Part shown: piece by piece, positions 25,550-33,992 of the stretch
Layout: each line of letters starts with the position of its first letter
Position numbering within the stretch: the first letter of the stretch is position 1
Source: Thalassospira lohafexi
Lineage (GTDB): Bacteria > Pseudomonadota > Alphaproteobacteria > Rhodospirillales > Thalassospiraceae
Direction of reading: 5' to 3'
DNA: 64,000 bases
Assembly (NCBI RefSeq): GCF_002844275.1
Contig: NZ_NXGX01000003.1
Coordinates: 539,549 to 603,548, forward strand
Program-made: the position numbers and the translations under genes
Notes under the pieces: model-generated
What the model was told of the DNA's origin: nothing
Seen by the model: only the letters and a program-made list of their open reading frames with translations
The model's database searches: none

Positions 25550-26956
25550 ATGTCGGCAGATGCTTTGGTCCATCCCGATGAAATTCGTTCGATGTTTTCC
25601 AGCGCCATGTCGGACATGTACCGTGCCGAAGTGCCGCAATATGGCACCCTCCTTGAACTGGTCGCAGACAAGAATGACGAGACACTTAAAGCCGACCACG
25701 CACTGCATGACAGCCTGACCGGCAATGATGAATTGGACCGGCTGGATGTGGAACGCCATGGTGCGATCCGGTTGGGCAAGGCCGAAGAACTGTTTACCAT
25801 GCGCCGTCTGTTTGCGGTGATGGGCATGCATCCGGTGGGTTATTATGATTTGTCAGTGGCGGGTGTGCCGGTTCATTCGACGGCGTTTCGTCCGATTGAT
25901 GACGCGGCACTGCGGCGCAATCCGTTTCGGGTTTTCACATCCCTTTTGCGGCTTGAGCTGATCGAAGATGAAAACCTGCGCCATGACGCCCAGCAGATTT
26001 TGGCGGCGCGCGATATTTTCACCGCCGATGTCATCAAGCTGATTTATCTGGCGGAAAAGAATGGCGGGTTGACGCAGGTGCAGGCCGAACAGTTTGTGAC
26101 CCAGGCGCTTGAAACATTCCGCTGGCACAGTGATGCGACGGTGTCGCTGAACTCATACCAAAAAATGCATGATGCCCACCGTTTGATTGCCGATGTTGTG
26201 TGTTTCAAAGGGCCGCATATCAATCATCTGACACCGCGCACATTGGATATTGATGCGGTTCAGAAAACCATGCCCGAACGGGGCATTTCACCCAAGGCGG
26301 TTGTCGAAGGTCCACCGACCCGAAAATGCCCGATCCTTCTGCGCCAAACCAGTTTCAAGGCGCTGGAAGAACAGGTCTATTTCGTGGGCGACACCCCAAA
26401 AGGCACACCGGGAACCCATACCGCCCGTTTTGGCGAGATTGAGCAGCGCGGCGTTGCCCTGACGGCGAAGGGGCGGGCGCTCTATGACACGCTTTTGGCA
26501 TCCGTCCGGCAGGCTGTTCAGATCAATGCCGGTGGATCAAATGCGCGCGATTACGAAACCGAGCTTTGCGAACGGTTCGTTGCCTTCCCCGATGATTATG
26601 AAACGCTTCGGGTCGAAGGATTGGCTTTCTTTAAATACAGCCCGACCAAGGACGGTTTGGATGCCGCGCGCAATGGCAAATTGGCGGGAACAGCCCATGA
26701 GTTGGTTGATCAAGGATATCTGCGTGCGGACCCGATCATTTATGAGGATTTCCTGCCCGTGAGTGCGGCTGGTATTTTCCAGTCGAATCTTGGTGGAGAT
26801 GCGCAGAAAAATTATCAGACCCATTCCAATCAGGATGAGTTTGAACAGGCGCTTGGGGCATCGGTTCGTGATGAGCTGGCACTTTATGCGAAAACCCAGC
26901 AGGTTTCTATTGACCGTGCATTCGATGCATTGGGGCTTAAGAAAAGCGTTGCTTGA
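25550..26956 (+). CDS. hglS: 2-oxoadipate dioxygenase/decarboxylase (HglS, DUF1338)
   Basis: A 468-residue DUF1338 protein, the vicinal-oxygen-chelate-like Fe(II) enzyme that converts 2-oxoadipate to D-2-hydroxyglutarate with loss of CO2 in lysine degradation. With the start at 25550 (GGAGG about six bases upstream), the residues known for Pseudomonas putida HglS fall almost exactly in register. His70 and Arg74 lie in ERHGAIR, His226 in PHINHLT, and Glu296 in ARFGEIEQ (Glu294 in P. putida). Length matches (464 in P. putida). An in-frame ATG at 25490 has no good ribosome site. It is monocistronic, 15 kb from the ALDH7 gene that would supply its pathway. Residue numbers for P. putida are from memory. 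Confidence 0.92.
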   Translation: MSADALVHPDEIRSMFSSAMSDMYRAEVPQYGTLLELVADKNDETLKADHALHDSLTGNDELDRLDVERHGAIRLGKAEELFTMRRLFAVMGMHPVGYYDLSVAGVPVHSTAFRPIDDAALRRNPFRVFTSLLRLELIEDENLRHDAQQILAARDIFTADVIKLIYLAEKNGGLTQVQAEQFVTQALETFRWHSDATVSLNSYQKMHDAHRLIADVVCFKGPHINHLTPRTLDIDAVQKTMPERGISPKAVVEGPPTRKCPILLRQTSFKALEEQVYFVGDTPKGTPGTHTARFGEIEQRGVALTAKGRALYDTLLASVRQAVQINAGGSNARDYETELCERFVAFPDDYETLRVEGLAFFKYSPTKDGLDAARNGKLAGTAHELVDQGYLRADPIIYEDFLPVSAAGIFQSNLGGDAQKNYQTHSNQDEFEQALGASVRDELALYAKTQQVSIDRAFDALGLKKSVA

Positions 26957-27066
26957 TTAGGGTTGGCGTATCGAGCCGATTGGTGCGGGCACGTACATTA
27001 AAGGTTCACGGCATTTCCTGAGTTTGGAAGGTGGATACGGCACGCATTGTCGTGTCATCTTTTTCG

Positions 27067-27120
27067 TTGACCAATTCATACCCCAATGGATATATGTTGA
27101 TTCATAGTCATTGGGGTATG
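27067..27120 (+). promoter_or_regulatory. Sigma-70-like promoter framed by a perfect 12-bp inverted-repeat operator (arsR unit)
   Basis: TTGACC (27067-27072) is followed after 18 bases by TATATG (27091-27096). The arms CATACCCCAATG (27077-27088) and CATTGGGGTATG (27109-27120) are perfect inverted copies with centres 32 bases, about three helical turns, apart. The left arm fills the -35/-10 spacer; the right arm covers the likely transcript start region and the ribosome site of arsR. This is the expected geometry for autorepression by an ArsR dimer or pair of dimers. Confidence 0.75.
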
Positions 27121-27124
27121 GGTT

Positions 27125-27448
27125 ATGTCAGACACGCACACGATCCTTTTCAAAACGCTTTCCGACCCAACGCGACGGGCAATTTTTGAGCGTTTATGCC
27201 GAGAAGGGGACAAAACTGTCGGGGCACTGACAGAGCATGCGGGTGTCTCGCAACCGGTTGTCTCAAAACACCTTCGTATTTTAAAGCAGGCAGGCTTGGT
27301 CAGCGGCCTACATGAAGGCCGCCAAACCCATTACAGCGCACAGCCTGATGCGTTATCCCCCCTCAGGGACTGGACCGCGCAAATGGCTGAGTTCTGGGAG
27401 GGCCGTTTCGATGCGCTTGAAAACCTGCTCAAACGGATTGATCAATGA
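27125..27448 (+). CDS. ArsR-family transcriptional regulator
   Basis: A 107-residue winged-helix regulator. The HTH covers residues 15-75: LSDPTRRAIFERLCREGDKTVGALTEHAGVSQPVVSKHLRILKQAGLV, then a wing with GRQTHYSAQ. The usual metal-binding CxC motif of ArsR/SmtB metal sensors is absent (one Cys only), so it is probably a non-metal sensor. This type is often coupled to SRPBCC genes. Its start overlaps a region with a 12-bp inverted repeat around the promoter, pointing to autoregulation. It overlaps the SRPBCC gene by ATGA. Confidence 0.92.
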   Translation: MSDTHTILFKTLSDPTRRAIFERLCREGDKTVGALTEHAGVSQPVVSKHLRILKQAGLVSGLHEGRQTHYSAQPDALSPLRDWTAQMAEFWEGRFDALENLLKRIDQ

Positions 27449-27858
27449 AAAATACCACACCGGAAACCCGCTCTGTCGTTGTTGAACGGGAACTTGCCTT
27501 TCCGCCTGAGAAAATATGGCGTGCTCTTACGCAGCCGCATCTCATCGCAGAATGGTTGCTGCAAAATGACTTCACGCCAGTTTTGAATCACAAATTCAAA
27601 CTCAGTGCCAGTTGGGGTGAAATTGACTGTCAGGTTCTGACGATCGAGCCTGAAAAAACACTCACATACACATGGCAGGCAGATGGGTTGGAAAGTGTTG
27701 TGACCTGGACATTGTCGCCTTCTGCCAGTGGAACGCTTCTGCGTATGGAGCAAACAGGGTTCAATCCAGAGAAACAAAAGCTGGCATATTTTGGTGCCAA
27801 AAGCGGGTGGCCACGCTTCTTTGGTCAGTTGGAACAATTACTGTCGCAAATCGATTAA
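27445..27858 (+). CDS. SRPBCC/AHSA1-domain protein
   Basis: A 137-residue START-like protein of the AHSA1 type: VVERELAFPPEKIWRALTQPHLIAEWLLQNDF opens the domain, and the middle has LTYTWQADGLESVVTWTLSPSASGTLLRMEQTGF. Such proteins have a hydrophobic ligand cavity, but substrates are rarely known. Genes of this type paired with an ArsR regulator are common. It starts within the arsR stop (ATGA), and a DoxX-like membrane protein follows after 27 bases, probably in the same transcript. No catalytic residue can be assigned. Confidence 0.85.
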   Translation: MKNTTPETRSVVVERELAFPPEKIWRALTQPHLIAEWLLQNDFTPVLNHKFKLSASWGEIDCQVLTIEPEKTLTYTWQADGLESVVTWTLSPSASGTLLRMEQTGFNPEKQKLAYFGAKSGWPRFFGQLEQLLSQID

Positions 27859-27885
27859 ATTTATCCCACGCCTGAGGAGCTTACG

Positions 27886-28251
27886 ATGAACATTTTTTTG
27901 TGGATTTTGCAGGCTTTACTCGCCGTGCATACAGGTATTGGTGCGGTTTGGAAGTTTTCAAATTCCGAACAAAACATTCCATCTCTGAGTGCTATTCCTC
28001 ATGCGGTATGGATGGGGCTGATTGGCGTTGAACTGCTTTGTGCGGTTGGGTTGATCCTGCCTGCAATCAATAAGCAATTTGCCATTCTCGTGCCTGTCGC
28101 GGCCTTGGGTATTGCAGCAGAGATGCTCCTCTTTTCCGGGATGCATTTGCGATCAGGTGTAGAGCAGAATGGGCCGATGTTTTATTGGCTGGTTGTGGCG
28201 GCCATATGTGGATTTCTTGCCTATGCCAGAACGTCACTCTCACCGCTTTAG
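27886..28251 (+). CDS. DoxX-like small membrane protein
   Basis: A 121-residue protein with four hydrophobic segments, at about 3-20, 43-63, 66-86 and 100-117. It resembles the DoxX-like/DUF4870-type membrane proteins that often follow ArsR-SRPBCC pairs. GAGGAG lies a few bases before the ATG. Function is unknown. The last gene of the three-gene unit; no clear terminator is seen in the following 258 bases, which hold no recognisable gene or riboswitch up to purH. Confidence 0.7.
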   Translation: MNIFLWILQALLAVHTGIGAVWKFSNSEQNIPSLSAIPHAVWMGLIGVELLCAVGLILPAINKQFAILVPVAALGIAAEMLLFSGMHLRSGVEQNGPMFYWLVVAAICGFLAYARTSLSPL

Positions 28252-28509
28252 AGCCGCGGTATCAAATAGAGCTATTTTGCTGAAAGCCGCCATGCAAGAA
28301 TTCGGGGTCCACTTTTTGCGCTGCACATGCTAAAGGTCCGCGCGAAACATGGTTCGGACTCATTGATCATGTGTCGGCCCGGGTTTCTGCCAAAAGGCCG
28401 GTTCGCCCGCAATTGATACCATCGGTATGCACGAGCAGCCATACAGCACGGTATCGCATCGGGCCGATATATCATCAATGGGTCCGCGACCTTCATCACA
28501 TATTGATGC

Positions 28510-30102
28510 ATGAAAGCGAACCCAATGACTGCTCGTATTGCGCGCGCGCTTATTTCCGTTTCCGACAAGACCGGTCTGGTCGAATTTGCCAAATCCCTTC
28601 ATGAACAGGGTGTTGAAATCCTGTCGACCGGTGGCTCTGCCAAGGCGATTGAAGCGGCCGGTATCCCGGTTAAGGAAGTTGCCGATCACACCGGTTTTCC
28701 TGAAATCATGGATGGTCGTGTCAAAACGCTTCATCCGAAAATTCATGGCGGCCTTCTGGGCCGTCGTCCGCTTGCCAGCCATATGCAGGCAATGAAAGAC
28801 AACGACATTGCGCCGATCGATCTGGTGTGTGTGAACCTTTATCCGTTCGAAGAAACCGTCGCCAAGGGTGCCGATTTCGATACCTGCATCGAAAACATCG
28901 ACATTGGCGGACCAAGCATGATCCGTTCGGCAGCCAAGAACCATGAGTCGGTGACGGTTGTTGTCGATCCAGGCGACTATGACCGCGTCGTTGCCGAAAT
29001 GAACGACAATGCCGGTGCCACGACGGCGGAAACCCGCCGTGTTCTGGCCGCCAAGGCATTTGCCCGCACGGGTGCCTATGACTCGGCGATTTCAAGCTGG
29101 TTTGCCGGTGAACTGGGTGAAACCTTCCCGCAGCGTTTGAATGTTTCGGCCGAACTGAAGCAAACCCTTCGTTACGGCGAAAACCCGCATCAGCAGGCCG
29201 CGTTTTACACCAATGGTAAAAACCGTCCGGGTGTTTCGACCGCGACCCAGCTTCAGGGCAAGGAACTGTCGTTTAATAACCTGAACGACACCGATGCCGC
29301 GTTTGAACTGGTGTCCGAATTTGATGAAAAACCGGCTGTTGCCATCATCAAGCACGCCAACCCGTGTGGTGTGGCAGAGGGCGAAAGCCTGATTGATGCT
29401 TATCACAAGGCGCTGTCATGTGATCCGGTGTCGGCTTTTGGTGGTATCATTGCGGTCAACCGGACCCTTGATAAAGCCACGGCCGAAGAAATCGCCAAGC
29501 TGTTTGCCGAAGTGGTGATTTGCCCGGATGCGGATGATGCCGCCCGTGAAGTTCTGTCGTCCAAGAAGAACCTGCGTGTTCTTATTACCGGTGGCATGGC
29601 CGATCCGGAAGGCGAAGACATGACGCTGCGTTCGCTGGCGGGTGGGTATCTGCTTCAGAACCGTGATGCGGGTCGGGTCAAACGTGACGAGCTTAAAGTC
29701 GTTACCAAGCGCACGCCGTCCGAGGCCGAGCTTAATGACCTTCTGTTTGCCTTCCGCGTTGGCAAACACGTCAAATCAAATGCGATTGTGTATGTTAAAG
29801 ACGGCAAGACCGTTGGCGTTGGTGCGGGGCAGATGAGCCGCGTTGACAGTTCGCGTATTGCCGCGTGGAAAGCCGAAGAAGCCAGCAAAAATGCAGGCGA
29901 AGATGTCGTGCGGACCAAGGGGTCGGTCGTGTCATCTGATGCATTCTTCCCGTTTGCCGATGGTCTTCTGGCAGCGGTCAAAGCCGGTGCGACGGCGGTG
30001 ATCCAGCCGGGTGGTTCGATGCGTGACGAAGAAGTCATTGCAGCAGCCGACGAGCACGGTATTGCCATGGTGTTTACCGGCATGCGTCACTTCCGCCACT
30101 AA
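28510..30102 (+). CDS. purH: Bifunctional AICAR transformylase/IMP cyclohydrolase
   Basis: A 530-residue enzyme for the last two steps of IMP synthesis in the cytoplasm. The N-terminal IMP cyclohydrolase (MGS-like) domain covers residues 5-150 with [19 protein letters not shown] and [13 protein letters not shown]. The C-terminal formyltransferase domain has the catalytic KHANPCG near residue 282 and the SxxAFGGI motif. Two in-frame starts are close: 28510 and 28525 ([11 protein letters not shown]). Neither has a strong ribosome site and the second fits family N-termini slightly better. It is monocistronic with an excellent terminator. Confidence 0.95.
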   Translation: MKANPMTARIARALISVSDKTGLVEFAKSLHEQGVEILSTGGSAKAIEAAGIPVKEVADHTGFPEIMDGRVKTLHPKIHGGLLGRRPLASHMQAMKDNDIAPIDLVCVNLYPFEETVAKGADFDTCIENIDIGGPSMIRSAAKNHESVTVVVDPGDYDRVVAEMNDNAGATTAETRRVLAAKAFARTGAYDSAISSWFAGELGETFPQRLNVSAELKQTLRYGENPHQQAAFYTNGKNRPGVSTATQLQGKELSFNNLNDTDAAFELVSEFDEKPAVAIIKHANPCGVAEGESLIDAYHKALSCDPVSAFGGIIAVNRTLDKATAEEIAKLFAEVVICPDADDAAREVLSSKKNLRVLITGGMADPEGEDMTLRSLAGGYLLQNRDAGRVKRDELKVVTKRTPSEAELNDLLFAFRVGKHVKSNAIVYVKDGKTVGVGAGQMSRVDSSRIAAWKAEEASKNAGEDVVRTKGSVVSSDAFFPFADGLLAAVKAGATAVIQPGGSMRDEEVIAAADEHGIAMVFTGMRHFRH

Positions 30103-30126
30103 GTGCGACGGTGATTTAGGCATTAA

Positions 30127-30157
30127 AAAACCCCGGGGTTCGTCCCCGGGGTTTTTG
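30127..30157. terminator. Strong bidirectional terminator after purH
   Basis: AAAACCCCGGGG and CCCCGGGGTTTT surround a five-base loop (TTCGT), with T-runs on both strands. It serves purH on the plus strand and the hemY-like gene (ending at 30200) on the minus strand. Confidence 0.9.
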
Positions 30158-30199
30158 TTTTGATAGGTTTGCTTAGGCTAAATTGACCAATCGGACGTC

Positions 30200-31654
30200 T
30201 TAAAGGGCAGGTTGATTGCCTTTTTGCGGGTTGTTGGCGCCGTTGCCGTCATCATCGTTGCTGTGATCAATGATGGTGGCGCTCTGTCCAATGGCAACCG
30301 GGTCCTTTGCGGCGTCCTTTGACGGTGGATTGCCTGCATCGGGCGCGGTTGATGTCGGCGCCTGATGCACGCGAAGGGGGCTTCGCCATTCAACACTGCC
30401 AAACGAATGACAGGACGGGCAGGATACCACCCAGCGATCGGTTTCCGCCCCACAGGCCCCACAGCGCCAATCGGGATCCGGGTTGGCGTGGCTTGCCTTA
30501 ACCAGAAGGTCGCGGGCCTTCGCACCATCCTGCTTTTCACGCAATTCCAGATCGGCCAGCAAACGGTAATGGCGGGCTTCTGTCTTGCGGGTCATCGCCT
30601 TTTCAAGGTTGCTGCGCGCCATGCCCCACAGATCGGCCAGAAGGGCGGCCTCGGCCAGAATAATCTGGCTTTCGACATGGTCCGGGTTGGTGGCAGCCAG
30701 TTTTTCAACTGATTTGACCTGTGCCAGCGGATCACCGGTCAGCGTTTCAAGATAGATCGCGCCAAGGGCGGCAGACGGCGTTGTGCGCCAGCTGTGCAGG
30801 ATAACGTCGCGGGCTTTGGCTTCCTGTTTCAGGTCACGATAAAGCCCGGCCAGCAAAACAGCCGCGCCGGTAAAGTCATCTGCCGAGTTCAATGCCTTAC
30901 GCAGAAGTTTGATGGCTTCGGTATTTTCACCAGACGCGATGGCGTCTTCGGCCTTGGCGGTAATCAGAAGTGCACGACGACGTGTCAGTTCCTTTTCACC
31001 AAAAACCTCGGCCTTTTGCGCATCAATCAGCAGGCTAAGCGCCCGGTCCCAACGTTTGGATGTCAGCAGCAAGTCAAACAATGTGACGATCACAGCCGGA
31101 TTGCGCGGGCGCAGACGGTGTGCGCGTTCGGCGTAATCAAGGGCGTCTTCGCGGTCATTGGTCTTAAGTGATAATTGCAGCAAGCCACGCAGACCAAAGA
31201 ACGCCGAGTCTGGTTTTTCAAGCATGGCTTCAAACTGGCGCTTGGCCGCATCGTTGTTGCCGTCAAGTTCCGCTGCCTGTGCGGTTAAAAGCCGTGTCAG
31301 TGTATCGTCTTCAAGATAACGGTCCACCGCACGGGTATGTTTAAGCGCCTGACGCACATCGCCCGATGCCAGTTCCAGCAACCCCATGGTCAGGGCCTGC
31401 TGGCCTTTTTTACGCCGACGACTGCCAAGCAGACGACCGACCCAGCCCGGTGAATTGGCAATGATGGTCCAGCCACGCCAGATCAGAACACATATGGCCG
31501 TCAGGGCCAAAAGGGCCAAGGCGACCATGCCAATCGATCCGTCAAAGCGATAACCAAGCCAGACCACCGTCATTCTGCCGGGATTATCAGCAAACCAGAC
31601 AGTGCAGCCCACCAAGACGGCCGTAATCAGGATAAAGGTCAGCAGGCGGATCAT
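30200..31654 (-). CDS. hemY: HemY-like membrane tetratricopeptide protein with C-terminal zinc ribbon
   Basis: A 484-residue protein with two N-terminal membrane helices (about 1-20 and 38-60), the NPGRMTVVWLGYRF motif of the HemY_N domain between them, then TPR-like helical repeats (about 90-400). The end has a rubredoxin-like zinc ribbon with CGAC and CPSC, as in LapB/YciM. This is the alphaproteobacterial HemY-like protein (distinct from Bacillus HemY oxidase). It has been associated with heme synthesis but its biochemical role is unsettled. It overlaps mic60 by ATGA. It is the last of the hemC-hemD-mic60-hemY series on this strand. Confidence 0.88.
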   Translation of the reverse strand: MIRLLTFILITAVLVGCTVWFADNPGRMTVVWLGYRFDGSIGMVALALLALTAICVLIWRGWTIIANSPGWVGRLLGSRRRKKGQQALTMGLLELASGDVRQALKHTRAVDRYLEDDTLTRLLTAQAAELDGNNDAAKRQFEAMLEKPDSAFFGLRGLLQLSLKTNDREDALDYAERAHRLRPRNPAVIVTLFDLLLTSKRWDRALSLLIDAQKAEVFGEKELTRRRALLITAKAEDAIASGENTEAIKLLRKALNSADDFTGAAVLLAGLYRDLKQEAKARDVILHSWRTTPSAALGAIYLETLTGDPLAQVKSVEKLAATNPDHVESQIILAEAALLADLWGMARSNLEKAMTRKTEARHYRLLADLELREKQDGAKARDLLVKASHANPDPDWRCGACGAETDRWVVSCPSCHSFGSVEWRSPLRVHQAPTSTAPDAGNPPSKDAAKDPVAIGQSATIIDHSNDDDGNGANNPQKGNQPAL

Positions 31655-33201
31655 TGGCTATCCTCCGACCCGGTCAGAAGATCAATCGCATGCGCACTAA
31701 GCGAGGCGATGGCGCTGTTGAGAATTTGACGATTTTCCGCAGCCGCCAACCAGTCGGCAACCGCGACCGATGCATGGTCACCTTCAACACCCTGAAGGGC
31801 GGTAATGGCAGCATCAAGGTCGTCATGCTCAAGCGCGTTTTCAGCCGTTACCAGACGTCCTTCAAGTGATTCCTCGCCTGCCGCATCGACACGGCGGATC
31901 GGGATCAGTTTTTTGATGTTGGCCCACGTCGCATCAAGCACGCTGCCCGAATGATCATCGGTGGCGGCCTGAACGGCTTCCTGTGCCATGACCGGGAACG
32001 ACTGACGCAGTTTTTCGATGGTCGGTGCCCCCTGATCGGCAAGCGGTTTAAGGGTGGCAATCTGTTCAGCGATAAGGGGGTCATCGCCGCTGCTGCGTTC
32101 AAGCTGATTCAGGGCGATGATGAAAGGCCCACCGCGCTGCAAAGCATCGCGCAGGATGGTGACGGCCATGGCAATTGCCTGTCCGCGGCTTTCAACCCGA
32201 AGGCCAGCCGTTGCGCGGACTTCTTCTTCCATGGTTGACAGGCGTGCGGACATTTCACGCATTTCGTTGGCGACACCGGCAAGTTCGCTTTCGACGCGTG
32301 CAAGTTCTTCGATGGGGGCGGTACGGGTTTCAATTTCCGCCATGCGGCGGGCAACTGTGTTGTTCAATGTGCCGCCGCGTTCGCTGTTAAGGCGTTCGCG
32401 CAAGGCATCAATTGTGCCTTCAAGCCGCGAAAGGCGTTCGGTCAGTTCCGGATCAACAACAACCGATCCATCCGGCAGGGGGGATGCGCTTGAAACGCTA
32501 TTTGTATCACCATCAACCGGGGGAAGACTGTCTTCTTCGCTGACCATGCCATCGTCTTTTTCGGCCATGGTTGCGTCTTCATCCGGGGCCGGGATGGTAT
32601 TGTTCTGATCGTTCTGATCAGTCATTTCCGGCTGACTTGGTGCATTGGTCGCTGTGATTGCACCGTCATCCTTGAACTCTTCGGGGGTTATTTCATCAAG
32701 AATAACCGTCGGCACATATTGGCTCAAAACCGGCTCTGCATCGCGCCACCAGATCGCACGAGTCAACCAGCCAGCGGCAATGGCACCGACAATAATGATC
32801 ACAAACAGCAAAAGTGCCTTGCCGCCCACACCCTTGCGCGAGGCAGCAGAACTGTCGGTTTTGCTGCTTTTGTCACTGGATTGGCTGTTGCGATGGGCCG
32901 ATGCCGGTTTTATTTCCGGTTTGGCCGTTGCCGATGATGTTACGCCAGGTTTGTCTGTCGGCTTTGATCCCGGCTGGGAGGGCGATTTTGCCGTATCGGG
33001 TTTTGCACCAGATTGTGTGTCGGACTTTATGCCGGACTTTGTGCCTGTCTGGGCGTCTGTTTGGGCCGCCGTTGGCTTTGATGCGGGTTTCGCATCCGAA
33101 CTGGCATTGCCGCTGCTATCGACAGAGATGGTCTCGGTCGATTTCTGGGTGTCGACCGGTTTTGCGGAAGCGTCTGATTTTGGCGTTTCTGGTTTTTTCA
33201 C
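31651..33201 (-). CDS. mic60: Mitofilin-family (Mic60-like) membrane protein
   Basis: A 516-residue protein. Residues 1-125 are Lys/Ser/Thr/Asp-rich and low in complexity. One membrane helix lies at about 128-148 (LLLFVIIIVGAIAAGW). An acidic linker and a coiled coil (about 250-345) follow. The C-terminal 170 residues match the mitofilin signature region: an RDALQRGGPFIIALNQLE stretch and a second helical block with the ENALEHDDLDAAITAL motif. Alphaproteobacterial Mic60 shapes intracytoplasmic membranes as the mitochondrial protein shapes cristae. The location between hemD and hemY is the known alphaproteobacterial arrangement. It begins with GTG. Confidence 0.88.
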   Translation of the reverse strand: MKKPETPKSDASAKPVDTQKSTETISVDSSGNASSDAKPASKPTAAQTDAQTGTKSGIKSDTQSGAKPDTAKSPSQPGSKPTDKPGVTSSATAKPEIKPASAHRNSQSSDKSSKTDSSAASRKGVGGKALLLFVIIIVGAIAAGWLTRAIWWRDAEPVLSQYVPTVILDEITPEEFKDDGAITATNAPSQPEMTDQNDQNNTIPAPDEDATMAEKDDGMVSEEDSLPPVDGDTNSVSSASPLPDGSVVVDPELTERLSRLEGTIDALRERLNSERGGTLNNTVARRMAEIETRTAPIEELARVESELAGVANEMREMSARLSTMEEEVRATAGLRVESRGQAIAMAVTILRDALQRGGPFIIALNQLERSSGDDPLIAEQIATLKPLADQGAPTIEKLRQSFPVMAQEAVQAATDDHSGSVLDATWANIKKLIPIRRVDAAGEESLEGRLVTAENALEHDDLDAAITALQGVEGDHASVAVADWLAAAENRQILNSAIASLSAHAIDLLTGSEDSQ

Positions 33202-33240
33202 GATCGGACCATTGCAGTTTGCGGTTGTTCCATAGCGCAG

Positions 33241-33969
33241 TTATACGCTGGAAAATGACTGATCTAGTATAGAAAGAAGGTATTCCTGTGTTGGCTTTGA
33301 TGCAACGTACGTTCTTTGCCATGTAAGGTCGGCAGTTCGCAATTGCACTGCAGGACTGAGACAAATTGCACAGGTATCTGTCAGTTCCCCTTCCAGCTTG
33401 TAGCTTTTGACCAGTTTAACAAAGGTTTCGGCTGTGCGGGGAGAGAAAAATAAAACTGCATCAATATGATGCGCTGCGATGGCATCTGAAATCTGTTGTG
33501 GCAGGGTCTGGCTGGCGTGGGCGGTATAGACGATTTGGCGGTCAATCTGATACCCGCCGTCGCGCAGGATTTCGCCCAGATCACCTGCCGTCTTGCGCGC
33601 TGCGGGATGGAAAAGCGGGCCCATTGCGGGACTAATCCGTTCCCGGATCAACGCGGCGAGATCGTGGATATCGCCATTGGCACTTTCGATCCGGTTAAAC
33701 CCCATATCAGCGGCCAGACGAGCAGTGGCATCGCCAACACACAAAGCCGTTTGGTAGCGGTCCTGTGACAGACGGGCAAAGGCCCGCAACCCGTTGGCGG
33801 ATGTAAAAATGAGGGCCTGATACGGGGTCGGGTCAAAAGGCCTGGTTTGTGCGGGAAACTCAATTTCCAACATCGGCGCAGACAGAACCCGGTAGCCACG
33901 CGTTTGAAGGGATGCTTCAAGATCGGCGGAATCTGTTTTGGGCCGGGTGTTTAAAACCAGTGGTCCCAT
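33241..33969 (-). CDS. hemD: Uroporphyrinogen-III synthase
   Basis: A 242-residue protein with the two-domain HemD layout: VLNTRPKTDSADLEASLQTRGYRVLSAPMLEIEF at the start, TSANGLRAFARL near 55, ALCVGDATARLAADMGF near 75, HPAARKTAGDLGEIL near 120, and FSPRTAETFVKLV near 175. HemD proteins diverge strongly, so context helps: hemC ends 23 bases upstream. It cyclises hydroxymethylbilane with ring D inversion, giving uroporphyrinogen III for heme and other tetrapyrroles. The following mic60 begins after 39 bases. Confidence 0.92.
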   Translation of the reverse strand: MGPLVLNTRPKTDSADLEASLQTRGYRVLSAPMLEIEFPAQTRPFDPTPYQALIFTSANGLRAFARLSQDRYQTALCVGDATARLAADMGFNRIESANGDIHDLAALIRERISPAMGPLFHPAARKTAGDLGEILRDGGYQIDRQIVYTAHASQTLPQQISDAIAAHHIDAVLFFSPRTAETFVKLVKSYKLEGELTDTCAICLSPAVQLRTADLTWQRTYVASKPTQEYLLSILDQSFSSV

Positions 33970-33992
33970 TTTCTGTCCCGTTATGTTGTGAG

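Noticed and set aside
28252..28509. A possible ZTP (pfl) riboswitch upstream of purH.
   Set aside because: The conserved aptamer blocks could not be found in the 258 bases; only weak, isolated matches occur.
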